Shown: positions 16,737-26,356, counted from the first letter of the stretch. The stretch is DNA of 64,000 nt from an uncultured Bacillota bacterium (GCA_949298195.1 CASFVT010000007.1:62001-126000); one strand, 5' to 3'. The notes: generated by a model from the sequence alone, not told the origin. Program-made: numbers and translations.

Positions 16737-18388
16737 TTCCCTCCTTTCGCGGCCTTTTTGCGGCTGTTTTTCGCTTTTTGATCTTGCTTTTCTTCCTCAA
16801 GCGGGGTGCTTTGGTCGATGGCTTCGATCTCGGCTTTGTATTTGAGGACTTCGCTTGGCGAGGCATAGACGAAGTGGCCGGGGATGATTTCGACCATCGA
16901 GGGCTTTTCCTCGCTGTAATCGTGGGCGGTCGCCGGATCGTAGACGAGCCGCACCCGGTTCTTCTCGCTCAGGGGATCGGGCTTCGGGATGGCACTCAAA
17001 AGGGCCTTCGTATATGGGTGAAGGGGGTGCCGGAAGAGTTCTTCCGATGTCGTGAGCTCGACGATTGAGCCGAAATACATGACGGCAATCCGGTCGCAGA
17101 AGTATTTGACGACCGACAGGTCGTGGGCGATGAAGAGCATCGTGAGACCCATTTCTTCCTTGACGTCATTGAGGAGGTTGAGGATCTGGGCCCGAATCGA
17201 GACATCGAGGGCTGAGATCGGTTCATCGCAGATAAGGAACTTCGGGTTCATGATGAGGGCCCGGGCGATGCCGATGCGTTGCCGTTGGCCGCCGGAGAAT
17301 TCATGGGGGTAACGGGAGGCATACTCCGGGAGGAGGCCGACTTTCTCAAGCATCTCGACGCACTTGGCGTGGTTTTCTTCCTTGTTGGTGTGATGCTGGA
17401 TCTTGAGGCCTTCCTGGATGATGTCTTCGACGGTCATCCGGGGGTCGAGGGAATCGATCGGGTCTTGGAAGATCATTTGGATGTTGTTCATGAACTTCCG
17501 GTCGCGGTGTTCCTGGTCGTACTTGATCTTTTTGATGAGCCTTTTCTGGATCGCGCGATGGACGTCGAGGGCCTTCTTGAGCTCCTCGATCTGTTCGTCG
17601 TACTTGGCGCGGACGGCCTCGACGGTCTTTCCCATCCCGTCCTCGCCGCCGGAAATGACCGAAGGTCCGTCTTTCTGGAGTTCCTCGATTTCGCTCCGGC
17701 ACTCTTCTTTCAAACGCCTGATCTCCTCGGCAGTCCTGATCCGGCTCCACTTGATTTCCTTCCGGTTCCACCGGTCCCCGGCCGCAATCCGGTAACCGCG
17801 GTAGTAAATCGACCCGGAGGTGATGTCGTAAAGCCCGATGATTGAGCGTCCAGTGGTCGTCTTGCCGCATCCGGATTCCCCGACCAAGCCAAAGCACTCC
17901 CCTTCCTTGATGTCGAAGGAAATGTCATGGACGGCCTTGGTCTTGTAGTTTCCGCCCATGTTGAAAAATTGCTTGAGGTGAACGACCCGAAGGGCCACCC
18001 CTTCCTCGAGCATCTCGGGCCGATAGGAAAGGAAGAAATGCTCATAGCGGTTGAGTTTCTCTTCATATTCGTCCCGGGCTTCCTTGGCTTTGAGGTCAGC
18101 GCTCGTCAAAGAGGCGACGAATTCGCTCGCGGCCTCTTCCTTGGCCTTGAGGATGGCCTTTTGGAGCTCGGCTTTGTCCGTGCCTTGGTTACTGGCCTTA
18201 GCCACGGCAATGAATTCCTTTTCCCGTGCATGGAGGGCCTTATGGATGGCCTTCGACTCGTCTTCGGCCTTTTTCACCGCCTTCTTGAGGGCGGCTAGCT
18301 CCTCCTTGAGGGCGAGGTAGTCGGCGTTGGCCTTCTTCTCTTCCTCCTCGAGATGGCGGAGGTAAGCGAGATCACTTTGATAATCCAT
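16733..18388 (-). CDS. oppF: Oligopeptide ABC transporter ATP-binding protein (OppF-like)
   Basis: 551 residues, far longer than the usual 310-330. Residues 1-120 are a highly charged predicted coiled coil not found in classical OppF. The ATPase then shows Walker A GESGCGKT (170-177), Q-loop IFQDP (306-310), signature FSGGQRQR, Walker B LICDEP and the C-terminal HPYTKALLSAIP module of OppD/F proteins. A second charged insertion of about 95 residues (205-300) separates Walker A from the Q-loop. All catalytic motifs are intact, so it should power peptide import with OppD. AAGGAGG precedes the ATG, which lies inside the 3' end of oppD (17-nt overlap). Confidence 0.92.
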   Translation of the reverse strand: MDYQSDLAYLRHLEEEEKKANADYLALKEELAALKKAVKKAEDESKAIHKALHAREKEFIAVAKASNQGTDKAELQKAILKAKEEAASEFVASLTSADLKAKEARDEYEEKLNRYEHFFLSYRPEMLEEGVALRVVHLKQFFNMGGNYKTKAVHDISFDIKEGECFGLVGESGCGKTTTGRSIIGLYDITSGSIYYRGYRIAAGDRWNRKEIKWSRIRTAEEIRRLKEECRSEIEELQKDGPSVISGGEDGMGKTVEAVRAKYDEQIEELKKALDVHRAIQKRLIKKIKYDQEHRDRKFMNNIQMIFQDPIDSLDPRMTVEDIIQEGLKIQHHTNKEENHAKCVEMLEKVGLLPEYASRYPHEFSGGQRQRIGIARALIMNPKFLICDEPISALDVSIRAQILNLLNDVKEEMGLTMLFIAHDLSVVKYFCDRIAVMYFGSIVELTTSEELFRHPLHPYTKALLSAIPKPDPLSEKNRVRLVYDPATAHDYSEEKPSMVEIIPGHFVYASPSEVLKYKAEIEAIDQSTPLEEEKQDQKAKNSRKKAAKGGK

Positions 18389-19889
18389 GTTGGCGTTCCT
18401 CCTCCTTGGCTAAGGAAATCTCGATGCGGCGGGAAACGATCTTCGGCATCGTCGCCAGCGGCGCCCGCTCATCGAGAAGCCAGGTCGCTGCGTAGTGGGT
18501 GGGGGTTATCTCGAACATCGGTGGTTCCTCACGGAAGTCGATTCCGAGGGCATAACGGCTCCGAAGGGCAAAGGCATCGCCCTTCGGGGGGAAGAGCATG
18601 TTCGGGGGCGTCCCCGGGATGGCCTCGAGACGCTCCTTGCTATCGACATCGGGAATCGAGGAAAGAAGGGCCCAGGTATAGGGGTGGGCCGGATGGAAGA
18701 AGATGTCCTCCGCCGTCCCGTATTCGACGATCTTCCCGGCATACATGACCGCGACCCGGTCGGCCATGTTGGCGACAACCCCGAGGTCGTGGGTGATGAA
18801 CATGACCGACATGTTCCTCGCCTTCTTCAAACGGTTGATGAGTTCGAGGATCTGGGCCTGGATGGTCACGTCGAGGGCCGTCGTCGGTTCATCGCAGATG
18901 AGGACGTCCGGGTCGGCCGTGAGGGCGATGGCGATGACGATCCTCTGCCTCATGCCCCCGGAGAACTCGAAGGGATATTGGTTGAAACGCCGTTCCGGCT
19001 CCTTGATGCCGACTTCCTCCATGATCTTGAGGGCCCGACGCTTGGCTTCCTTCCGCGAGACGCGTACTTCGCTCACGTAACGTCGACGCTCGGCGATCAG
19101 CTCGCCATAGGCCTCGCTGAAACCGCCCGTGAAAAGGGAGGCGAGGGTTTTCCTCGCGAGGGGGAAGAGGTTCTTGAAATGGGCCTTGAGGCACTTCTTT
19201 TTATAGGAGGCGGCCTTTGCCCGGCCTTCCTTCTTCTTGGCAGAGAGGGCTTTCTTGTCTTCCTTGATGAGTTCCTTCATCTTCGAGGAATAGGCATTGA
19301 ACTCCTCCTTGGCCTTTTGTTTTTCCTCATCGGAGAGGGTTTTGCCATGGATTTTTTCTTTGTATTCGATTTTGGCAAGGCTGAGGAGCCGTTCGTCGTT
19401 CTTCCACTTGATGAGGGAGTCGTTGATGGTATCGCGATAGATCCGCTTGACCCTGTCCCCGTTGATGACCATGACCTCGGTGATTTGCTTGCCGACCTTC
19501 ATGATCGGGTTGAGGGAAGAGAGTGGGTCTTGGAAGACCATTCCGATCTTCGTGCCGCGGATCCGATGGAACTCCTCCTCGGCGATCTTGGTGAGATCCT
19601 CGCCTTCATAGGTGATGGATCCACTGTCGATGTGGGCAGACGGGGCGAGGATCCCCATGATGGTCTTGGAGGTGACTGATTTACCCGAGCCGGATTCGCC
19701 GACGATACAGAGGGTCTCGCCCTTGTAGAGGTCGAAACTGACCCCGCGGACCGCCCTCACCATCCCCTCGTCGGTCTTGAAACTGATGGCCAGGTTGCGG
19801 ACGGAAAGGACGGCTTCCTTGCCAGCCGGGGTCTCACCGACGGTAAAGGGGTAATCGATGGTCTTAAGCGCCTTGACGTCTTTTTCCAT
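18372..19889 (-). CDS. oppD: Oligopeptide ABC transporter ATP-binding protein (OppD-like)
   Basis: 505 residues from the ATG at 19889; further upstream the frame is only a shadow of oppC. Walker A GESGSGKS (64-71), Q-loop MVFQDP (117-122), signature FSGGMRQR (309-316), Walker B LICDEPTTALD, and the HPYTWALLSSIP C-terminal module. A lysine-rich insertion of roughly 130 residues (about 145-278) follows the Q-loop in the helical subdomain, so this ATPase is enlarged in a different place from OppF. The start overlaps the oppC stop as TAATG. It should pair with OppF to drive peptide uptake. Confidence 0.93.
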   Translation of the reverse strand: MEKDVKALKTIDYPFTVGETPAGKEAVLSVRNLAISFKTDEGMVRAVRGVSFDLYKGETLCIVGESGSGKSVTSKTIMGILAPSAHIDSGSITYEGEDLTKIAEEEFHRIRGTKIGMVFQDPLSSLNPIMKVGKQITEVMVINGDRVKRIYRDTINDSLIKWKNDERLLSLAKIEYKEKIHGKTLSDEEKQKAKEEFNAYSSKMKELIKEDKKALSAKKKEGRAKAASYKKKCLKAHFKNLFPLARKTLASLFTGGFSEAYGELIAERRRYVSEVRVSRKEAKRRALKIMEEVGIKEPERRFNQYPFEFSGGMRQRIVIAIALTADPDVLICDEPTTALDVTIQAQILELINRLKKARNMSVMFITHDLGVVANMADRVAVMYAGKIVEYGTAEDIFFHPAHPYTWALLSSIPDVDSKERLEAIPGTPPNMLFPPKGDAFALRSRYALGIDFREEPPMFEITPTHYAATWLLDERAPLATMPKIVSRRIEISLAKEEERQHGLSK

Positions 19890-21940
19890 TATTCGTTTCC
19901 TCCTTTGAGCGACGGATTGAAGGCATCCCGGAGGCCGTTGCCGAAGAGGTTGAAGCAAATCATGATGATGGCCATCACGATCGAACCGGAGATGATCAGG
20001 TAGGGGGCCGTGTAGATATAGCTCTGGGCCCGTGAGAGGGTGACGCCGAAGCTCGTCCCTTGGAAGGAGAGGACATTCGGGAGCAAGTAAGAGATCGTCG
20101 CCTCTTGGAAGATGACCGAGGGAATCATGAGGATGGAACCGGTGATGATGGTTCCGATGCCGTTGGGGAGGATGTGCCGGAAGATGAGGCGGGAATCGCT
20201 GGCCCCGAGGGTCCGGGCAGCCAAGACGTATTCGCGGCCCTTGAAACGGTAGAACTGGGCCCGGGTCGTCGCGCTCGTCCCAATCCAGCCGGTAAGGCAA
20301 AGGGCAAGTAGGAACGTCCAGAAGTTGCTCCCGAGGAGGAGGACGATGAGGGTCATGAGGACGATCCACGGCATCCCGCCGAGAATCTCGGTGAAGCGTT
20401 CCATGAGCAGGTCGACCGTCCCGCCGAAGTAGCCGGAAATGGAGCCCCAGACGACCCCGATGACGATGTTGATGACCGAGGCCAGCAACCCGAGTTCGAG
20501 TGAGGTGAGAAGGCCGGAGAAGAGGAGCTTGAAGAAATCGACACCTTCGTTGTTGGTCCCGAGGATGAAATTGACCGGCTTGCATTCGGCGATGAAGCCC
20601 TTGAAGTAGAAGTCCCGGTACCGGGAACGGGTCCCGACCACCGATTGCGACCAATGACCGCCGCTCATCGAGTAAAAATACTGCGATTTCTCGGTCGTTA
20701 CTTCCCGGAGGGGGCAATATTGCTCACCGAGTTCGGTGAGTTTGAAACCCACCGCCGCATCGTCGACCGCCCACTCGCCGTTGACCATGTTGGTATTGGT
20801 CCAAGTGAAGGTCGGCTCGATCCAGCCGTTCGCGATGAAGGTGTCGATTTCCTGCTTGTTGTATTCGTAGATATCCTCGCCATAGACGCCCTTGTAGTAG
20901 TCGTAACGGAAGGAACCGGTCGTGACGACGATTTCCTTGATGGCCCAAGTGCCACCGGCCGAGGTCCAGGTGCTATCGTCGGGAATGACGTTGCTTTCGT
21001 CGACGAGGTTGTTGTAGATGAAATCCTTCGGTTCGAGGATGCCAGCCGGGACCTCCACCATCTCCTGGCGGCCGGTCTCCTGATTGATGGTCATCTCCGT
21101 CGTCGAAAGCATCGCTTCCTCGCCGTCGACTTTGATGCTCAGGGAGGACATCCAGACTTCGTTTCCCGACAGTTCGAAATTAAGGTAGAACGAGGTATTC
21201 GAAGTCGTGTTGTCCCAAGAAGTCGAATAGGTATTCCCCTCTTTGGTGAAAGAGAGATCGAAGTTTTCCTCTTCCTCGCCCATGCCGGTTGAGATGTAGC
21301 CGGTGAAGGAAAGGTCGGGCCGCTCCTCGCCGTCGGTCACGTAACTGATGTCGATGACGCTATTCGACCGCATCTCGATGGCCGGGGAGGAGAAAGTCGC
21401 CTCCTGGGAGCCGCCGAGGTAAGTCCAAGCCACGTAGCCGCCCTTCCCGAAATCGAGGACATTCGGGGTGAGGGTGTCGCTCATCGTCGTCTCTTCCCGG
21501 GTGATTTCGCCTTGGATGGCATCGGGGAAGTAGATGGTGACGCCGTTGTTGTCGGCCGGTAGATCGGTCGACGGATCGAGGACCACGTCCTCGACATAGC
21601 CGGTCCCATCGAGGAAACCGTTCGTGTTCTCGAACCATTTCGGGGGTAGGAGGGTCGTCTCGATATTCGCCGATTCGATGTTGTTCCCGTCGATGATCGG
21701 AACGAAGATGGCCATGAGGATGAGGATGCCGAGGATGCCAGCCGCGGTGACCGAGCTCTTGGATTTGCAAAAGCGCTTGAAAGCGTCCTTGAAATAGGTC
21801 GTCGGCTTCGTCTCGAACTTCGTGTCGTGGATCGACTTGTCGAGTTGGACGAATTCAAAGTCCTTTTCCTTGTCGAAAGAAATGCCCTGCTCTTGCTTGG
21901 TTTCTGGGGAGGTGGTCGTTGTCGGTTGTTTCTTTTTCAT
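19889..21940 (-). CDS. oppC: Oligopeptide ABC transporter permease (OppC-like) with large ectodomain
   Basis: 683 residues, against about 300 for ordinary OppC. A basic cytoplasmic N-terminus and TM1 (about 62-82) are followed by some 380 residues of mostly beta-type, Thr/Ser/Glu-rich sequence without membrane segments, then the normal permease core from about 466 with five helices and the EAA loop AARTLGASDSRLIFRHILPN near 575, which docks on the ATPases. The inserted domain must lie outside the membrane between TM1 and TM2, beside the substrate-binding protein. It has no similarity I recognise. The gene is coupled to oppD and follows oppB closely. Confidence 0.92.
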   Translation of the reverse strand: MKKKQPTTTTSPETKQEQGISFDKEKDFEFVQLDKSIHDTKFETKPTTYFKDAFKRFCKSKSSVTAAGILGILILMAIFVPIIDGNNIESANIETTLLPPKWFENTNGFLDGTGYVEDVVLDPSTDLPADNNGVTIYFPDAIQGEITREETTMSDTLTPNVLDFGKGGYVAWTYLGGSQEATFSSPAIEMRSNSVIDISYVTDGEERPDLSFTGYISTGMGEEEENFDLSFTKEGNTYSTSWDNTTSNTSFYLNFELSGNEVWMSSLSIKVDGEEAMLSTTEMTINQETGRQEMVEVPAGILEPKDFIYNNLVDESNVIPDDSTWTSAGGTWAIKEIVVTTGSFRYDYYKGVYGEDIYEYNKQEIDTFIANGWIEPTFTWTNTNMVNGEWAVDDAAVGFKLTELGEQYCPLREVTTEKSQYFYSMSGGHWSQSVVGTRSRYRDFYFKGFIAECKPVNFILGTNNEGVDFFKLLFSGLLTSLELGLLASVINIVIGVVWGSISGYFGGTVDLLMERFTEILGGMPWIVLMTLIVLLLGSNFWTFLLALCLTGWIGTSATTRAQFYRFKGREYVLAARTLGASDSRLIFRHILPNGIGTIITGSILMIPSVIFQEATISYLLPNVLSFQGTSFGVTLSRAQSYIYTAPYLIISGSIVMAIIMICFNLFGNGLRDAFNPSLKGGNE

Positions 21941-21944
21941 GCTG

Positions 21945-22991
21945 TTACCTCGCTCCCATCCGGATCCGCGGGTCGACTACCCCGTAGGAGAGGTCGACGA
22001 GTAAGGTGGCAAATAGGCCAATCAAGGTATAGATGGCGCTATCGACCATGACGACGGAATAATCCTGGGCCTCAAGGGCCTCGACGAATAGACGCCCGGT
22101 GCCCGGGATGCCATAGAGCTGCTCGAGAACCATCGAGCCGCTCAAGATGGAGATGAATTGCCCGATGATCATCGGGACGATCGGAACCATCGAGTTCCTC
22201 AAAGCGTGGAAGAGGATCGATTGCCGCTTGGTGAGGCCCTTGGTCCGGGCCAAGAGGAGGAACTCCGAGTTCATGACCTCGCAAAGCTCGGCCCGGGTGT
22301 AACGGGCAAAGCCGGCAATCGAGCCAAAAGAGAGGGCCGCGACCGGGATGACGAAAGCCTTGATGGCCAGGGCCGGGTCGGCGGCCATCGCCGAGGAGGA
22401 CGGCCATTGGGAAGGCAGCCACTGGTTGTAGAAAGTAAGCCAGAGGAGCATGAACGAAATGAGGACGAAGCCCGGCACCGAGATGAAGACCATGATGAGG
22501 GTCGAGATGATGGTGTCGGTCGGTTTGTCCTTCTTAAGGGCGGCCCAGATGCCGAGCCCGATGCCGAGGGGGATCGATATGACAATGGAAATGACGTTCA
22601 GCTCGATGGTGACCGGGAGGCGCTCCATCAGGATTTCCATGGCCGAGCGGCCAATGGAAATCTGGGTCGAGGTCCCCCAATCCCACTCCGTGAAGATGTT
22701 ACGGAGCCAATTGAAATAGCGGGTCAGGGTCGGGATGGCCTGATAGTCGTAGGTGGTACCGTTGCTATCGGCGAAATGGACGTCGGCGACCATGCCCTGC
22801 GCCACTTGTAACGGCGTGAGCTTTATGTAATAGCCAAGACGGACCTGCTCATCCCAATACGAGATCCGGGCCTGGATGTTGCCCCGTGGATCGGTGATCG
22901 GGAGCAACTGCAGGAGGATGTAGGTCAGGGAGAGGATGATGAAGGCCGTCAAGATGATGAGAGCGATTCTCTTAAGTACGTATTTCCACAT
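21945..22991 (-). CDS. oppB: Oligopeptide ABC transporter permease (OppB-like)
   Basis: 348 residues, near normal length, with six membrane helices and the EAA loop around TKGLTKRQSILFHALRNSMV that contacts the ATPases. It has the long TM1-TM2 periplasmic-side loop typical of OppB/DppB. It pairs with the enlarged OppC to form the channel. It is separated from oppA by 126 nt containing a GC-rich hairpin, so the permease genes are probably transcribed at a lower level than oppA. Confidence 0.95.
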   Translation of the reverse strand: MWKYVLKRIALIILTAFIILSLTYILLQLLPITDPRGNIQARISYWDEQVRLGYYIKLTPLQVAQGMVADVHFADSNGTTYDYQAIPTLTRYFNWLRNIFTEWDWGTSTQISIGRSAMEILMERLPVTIELNVISIVISIPLGIGLGIWAALKKDKPTDTIISTLIMVFISVPGFVLISFMLLWLTFYNQWLPSQWPSSSAMAADPALAIKAFVIPVAALSFGSIAGFARYTRAELCEVMNSEFLLLARTKGLTKRQSILFHALRNSMVPIVPMIIGQFISILSGSMVLEQLYGIPGTGRLFVEALEAQDYSVVMVDSAIYTLIGLFATLLVDLSYGVVDPRIRMGAR

Positions 22992-23076
22992 CGATCTTTC
23001 CTCAAGCCAGCGGGCTTACCCGTCATTTTCGCACGGATAGAGGGCCCTGGGCATCATCAAGTTTCAACGAAGGAAA

Positions 23077-23099
23077 GGGCGGGGATGTCCTCCCCGCCC
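23077..23099 (-). terminator. Hairpin between oppA and oppB
   Basis: Stem GGGCGGGGA/TCCCCGCCC with a 5-nt loop, followed on the minus strand only by TTTCCTT. It looks like a leaky terminator or mRNA-stabilising hairpin that would give more binding protein than permease, as is common in ABC importer operons. Confidence 0.6.
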
Positions 23100-23117
23100 C
23101 AAGAAAGGATATTGGGC

Positions 23118-25778
23118 TTAGGCGTGAACCCCGCAGGTTTCGATCGGCACGTAGTTGGTGACGACCGTGGTCCGGGTGATGCCGTAGCTCGGGAACTCAG
23201 CGGTTACCTGGAGGGTAATCGAGATCTGATTGAAGCTCGCGTCTCCTCCGCTGGCTTCCAGGAGTCCCTCATAGAGAGACTGGAGCGTCGCGGTCGGGAT
23301 GCTGAACTCAATGCAAGACTGGTTCTGGTTGTAGGTGACGTTTTGGATGTAGGTGGAGGAGAGGTCGTTGTACCAGCCGCTGGTAGTCGTCCCACGGGCA
23401 ATCATGAACCAGAGGAAGCCGTAGGAGTACTCAATCAGGGAGTGGCCGGTATCCGGATCGACGATGGTGGACGGCGTGTCGAAGACGAAGACCGTGTTCC
23501 CGCCGTCTACGAAGGCCCGGTTGTTCGGGTCGCTCGGCTGGGCTGCCGGGGCCAAATTGACGCCGTTCTCGACGATGGCCGCACCGTTACAAGCGGTGTA
23601 GAAGGCATCGAAGGAGAAGGCTTCCTCGACTCCGTCACCATCGGCATCCCAAGTGATCGGCTGGACGGACGAGACAGCCGCCGTGTCCTCGCCCCAGTTG
23701 CAGGTGAAGCCCTGGGAGAGGGAGTTGGTGCAGATGACCGACATGAACTCAAGCGGGTTGAGGACGTTGCCGGTGATGGCCCCTTCGGCGAGGTCGAACT
23801 CACCGCGGTCCATCAAGGTGTAGGCGTCGGTGTAGCTGGCGCCGGCAACCCGGTTGTTGATGGTGAGGGTGACGCCCCACTCCTTGGCCGCGGCATTGAA
23901 GACCGACTCGATCATCGTCTTGATGAGGCCGCCGATCTTGTTCATCGAGGTGTCATAACGCCAGATGAAGGTCAGGCTGACCGGGGTGTTCCTTGCCATG
24001 GCACCGGTACCGATCCCACGCTGGACCGCACTCTGGAAGAGAGTGGTCGCCATGGCGGTGCTGTAGCCGTTCGGGTCGATCGAGGTGTAGGGGCTGAGGG
24101 CCCGGCGACCGGCCTCGGTATCGCGGTAGGCGAGGTTGTGTTCCGGATCGATCTTGTAGGCATCGGAGAGATAGCCGACCGAGGGGTTACGGCCCATCTC
24201 GTTGGCGAGCTGCGCCCGGTTGATCGAGAAGAAGAGGCCATCGAGGAAGTCATCGTCGGACATCAGGTACTTGATGTCCCAGGCTTGGTTGGCGGCGTGT
24301 TGGTACATCGTCCCGTTCGGGCCGAAATAGTGGTTCCACTCGGCCGCGGTGCAGGAGTTGAGGTTGATCTTGAGGATGGTCGAGCCCTCGGCGCTATGGG
24401 CATAGGACTGGCCGTTGTGGGTGTTGATGTAGTCGGAAGGGCAGGTGACGTTGTCGAGCTTGCCGTTGAGGAAGTCGCGGTAGGCGGCCTCTTCGTTGTC
24501 GTAGATGGTCTCGGCATAGCCGGCGAAATGGATGTTCGCCGTGTCGTAGTAGAGGTCGTTCTTCTGGTAGATGGTCTGCTTCTTGGTCTGCCAGTAGGTC
24601 ACGATGTAGGGGCCGGTGGAGAGGAGGTTGTCGACGGTGGCTTCGTAGTTGGTACCGCTACCGACGAGGCCGAAGTTCCGGCAGCCGGCTGCCCAAGAGG
24701 TCGCATCGTCTTCTTCGTCATCGGGGTTATCGCCACCGAGCTCCATGAGATACTCCCGCGGAAGCGGGGTGTAGAGGCTGCTCGAGAGGTTGTACATCGC
24801 GTAGAACTGGGTCTTCGGGGTGACGAAGGTGAAATCCATCGCCCCTTCTTCCTCGTTGAGCTGGATACCGACATTGGACCAGTCCTTGAGGTCCTCGTCG
24901 GTCGTGTAGAGGTAGTCGTTGGCCCCGAGGAAGCCCGAGGAATCGGTCACGAGACCGGAAGCCCGGACGAGGGCGTTGTCGAGGATGGCCTGATACGGGG
25001 TCAGGTAGTCCTCGAGTTGAATCGGCCGGTTGTGGTATTTCTCGTAATACTTCGATTTCGGCGAGATGTTGTAACGGAACTTGCGGCCAGCGGCCTGCTC
25101 GGTTCCTTCGTCTTCGGCCGTGAAGAGATGGACCCGCCAGCTGGTGTAGGTCTCGCCTTCGTGGTACTCGACTTCCTCACCGTCGACGAGGGGAATCGGA
25201 CGGAGATCCTTCGAGAGGCCGTTGATCCACTCATAGCCGGATTTGTCCTCCTTCATCACGATGGTGAAGTAGGTCGAGGCAATCATTCCGTGCTTGCCCG
25301 AGACATCCTGGCCTTGGGAGTTCCAGTAGTTGAAAGTGCCGGAATCCTCGGTCGCGTAGGACTGGAAATAGCCCTTCTCGTTGGCTCCGGTCGGGGCGAA
25401 CTGCTGCCCGTTGTGCATGTTTCCATTCTCGTCGAGGCTCGACTCGTTGATGCCGAAGCCGTAATCCGGGACATATGTCTCCGAAACAAGTTTGACCCGC
25501 GGCGAGAAAAGCTCGAGGCTCGAGTCGTCATAAAGGGGGATGCCGGCGAGGTGGTGACGCATCGCATAGGACTCCATCTCATAGAGGAGTTCCGATTGCT
25601 GATTGACCCAATCGGTTTGGGACATGCCTTCAGGCTTTGTCGTCCAGTTGTAGACACCGCTCGCCACGGGGCCCGTGTAGGGATTGGGCAACGTGTAAGA
25701 GACTTCGGGTTCCGTCGGACCGCACGAAGCGAGGGTCAGAATCGCCAGGGCACCGAACAAAATACCTTTTTTGTTCAT
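23118..25778 (-). CDS. oppA: Oligopeptide-binding lipoprotein (OppA-like), unusually large
   Basis: Lipoprotein signal with lipobox LTLASC and an 886-residue length; classical OppA is 540-600. SBP family 5 features include the early YDTANIHFAGYAETIYDNEEAA stretch and the C-terminal closing region, but extra insertions occur throughout. It should capture peptides outside the membrane and deliver them to OppBC. AAAGGAG lies 10 nt before the ATG. It is first in the operon, with its own promoter. The enlargement matches that of OppC, OppD and OppF, so the whole transporter has grown together. Confidence 0.88.
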   Translation of the reverse strand: MNKKGILFGALAILTLASCGPTEPEVSYTLPNPYTGPVASGVYNWTTKPEGMSQTDWVNQQSELLYEMESYAMRHHLAGIPLYDDSSLELFSPRVKLVSETYVPDYGFGINESSLDENGNMHNGQQFAPTGANEKGYFQSYATEDSGTFNYWNSQGQDVSGKHGMIASTYFTIVMKEDKSGYEWINGLSKDLRPIPLVDGEEVEYHEGETYTSWRVHLFTAEDEGTEQAAGRKFRYNISPKSKYYEKYHNRPIQLEDYLTPYQAILDNALVRASGLVTDSSGFLGANDYLYTTDEDLKDWSNVGIQLNEEEGAMDFTFVTPKTQFYAMYNLSSSLYTPLPREYLMELGGDNPDDEEDDATSWAAGCRNFGLVGSGTNYEATVDNLLSTGPYIVTYWQTKKQTIYQKNDLYYDTANIHFAGYAETIYDNEEAAYRDFLNGKLDNVTCPSDYINTHNGQSYAHSAEGSTILKINLNSCTAAEWNHYFGPNGTMYQHAANQAWDIKYLMSDDDFLDGLFFSINRAQLANEMGRNPSVGYLSDAYKIDPEHNLAYRDTEAGRRALSPYTSIDPNGYSTAMATTLFQSAVQRGIGTGAMARNTPVSLTFIWRYDTSMNKIGGLIKTMIESVFNAAAKEWGVTLTINNRVAGASYTDAYTLMDRGEFDLAEGAITGNVLNPLEFMSVICTNSLSQGFTCNWGEDTAAVSSVQPITWDADGDGVEEAFSFDAFYTACNGAAIVENGVNLAPAAQPSDPNNRAFVDGGNTVFVFDTPSTIVDPDTGHSLIEYSYGFLWFMIARGTTTSGWYNDLSSTYIQNVTYNQNQSCIEFSIPTATLQSLYEGLLEASGGDASFNQISITLQVTAEFPSYGITRTTVVTNYVPIETCGVHA

Positions 25779-25808
25779 GGTAAGTGGTCTCCTTTCTTAG
25801 AAAATCGA

Positions 25809-25863
25809 CGGGCATTCTGCCTGCCCGCGTATGGAAGTATCCACCGCTCCTAGGATATGTCAA
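25809..25863 (-). promoter_or_regulatory. Promoter and leader hairpin of the opp operon
   Basis: Minus-strand -35 TTGACA (25858-25863, perfect) and -10 GATACT (25836-25841) with a 16-nt spacer. The short leader contains a CGGGCA/TGCCCG hairpin (25809-25827) just after the predicted start, which could terminate upstream transcription or modulate oppA. Confidence 0.6.
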
Positions 25864-25887
25864 TAATTATTTTCAGAAGCCCAAATG

Positions 25888-26304
25888 CTAGAGCATTGCC
25901 GCATAAACGATGGCCAGGACGGCCGCGGTCAATAGATAAAGACCGCCGATGAGAAGCCAGGGCCAGTAGACCGCCGGGCGCTCCTTCCGGCGGGCTTGCA
26001 TCCCCTCTTTGTAATCGCCGGCCGTCTGGTATTTGCGGGTTGAAGGACGGGGTTTGAAGGAATTGGCGAGAGCGTAGCCGGCGTAACCGAGGATGTCGAA
26101 AGCCCCGCCGCGGGTGGCAAAGCGCAGTCCGGTGAAGCCAAGGAGGACGGCCGCCGAAGCGAAGGCGGCATCCGAATAGGGGGTTATGTAGAGGGGCGTT
26201 TCGCCACGGTAGGTCAAGAAGAAGACAAGAAGGAAAACGCCCGCCCCGAGGGAGAAGGCGATGGATGCCTCGACAAGGGTTTTCCTGGCTTTCTCGGAAA
26301 TCAT
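25888..26304 (-). CDS. Small membrane protein, DUF3899-like
   Basis: 138 residues from the ATG at 26304 (a TTG at 26349 would add 15 residues). Two membrane segments in the N-terminal half, a basic loop (SFKPRPSTRKYQTAGDYKEG) and a C-terminal membrane segment. The basic loop between segments and the final WLLIGGLYLL resemble DUF3899 proteins of Firmicutes, which have no known function. It lies upstream of oppA on the same strand, behind its promoter region. Confidence 0.6.
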   Translation of the reverse strand: MISEKARKTLVEASIAFSLGAGVFLLVFFLTYRGETPLYITPYSDAAFASAAVLLGFTGLRFATRGGAFDILGYAGYALANSFKPRPSTRKYQTAGDYKEGMQARRKERPAVYWPWLLIGGLYLLTAAVLAIVYAAML

Positions 26305-26356
26305 CGGTTGATTGTTGGGCCCTTCTCCCCAAAAGGCAAGCAAAAACAAATAGTCA

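Noticed and set aside
23085-25853. 922-codon open frame antisense to oppA
   Set aside because: It is a shadow produced by GC-rich codons of oppA: no ribosome-binding site, no recognisable domain, and the opposite strand encodes a clear lipoprotein.
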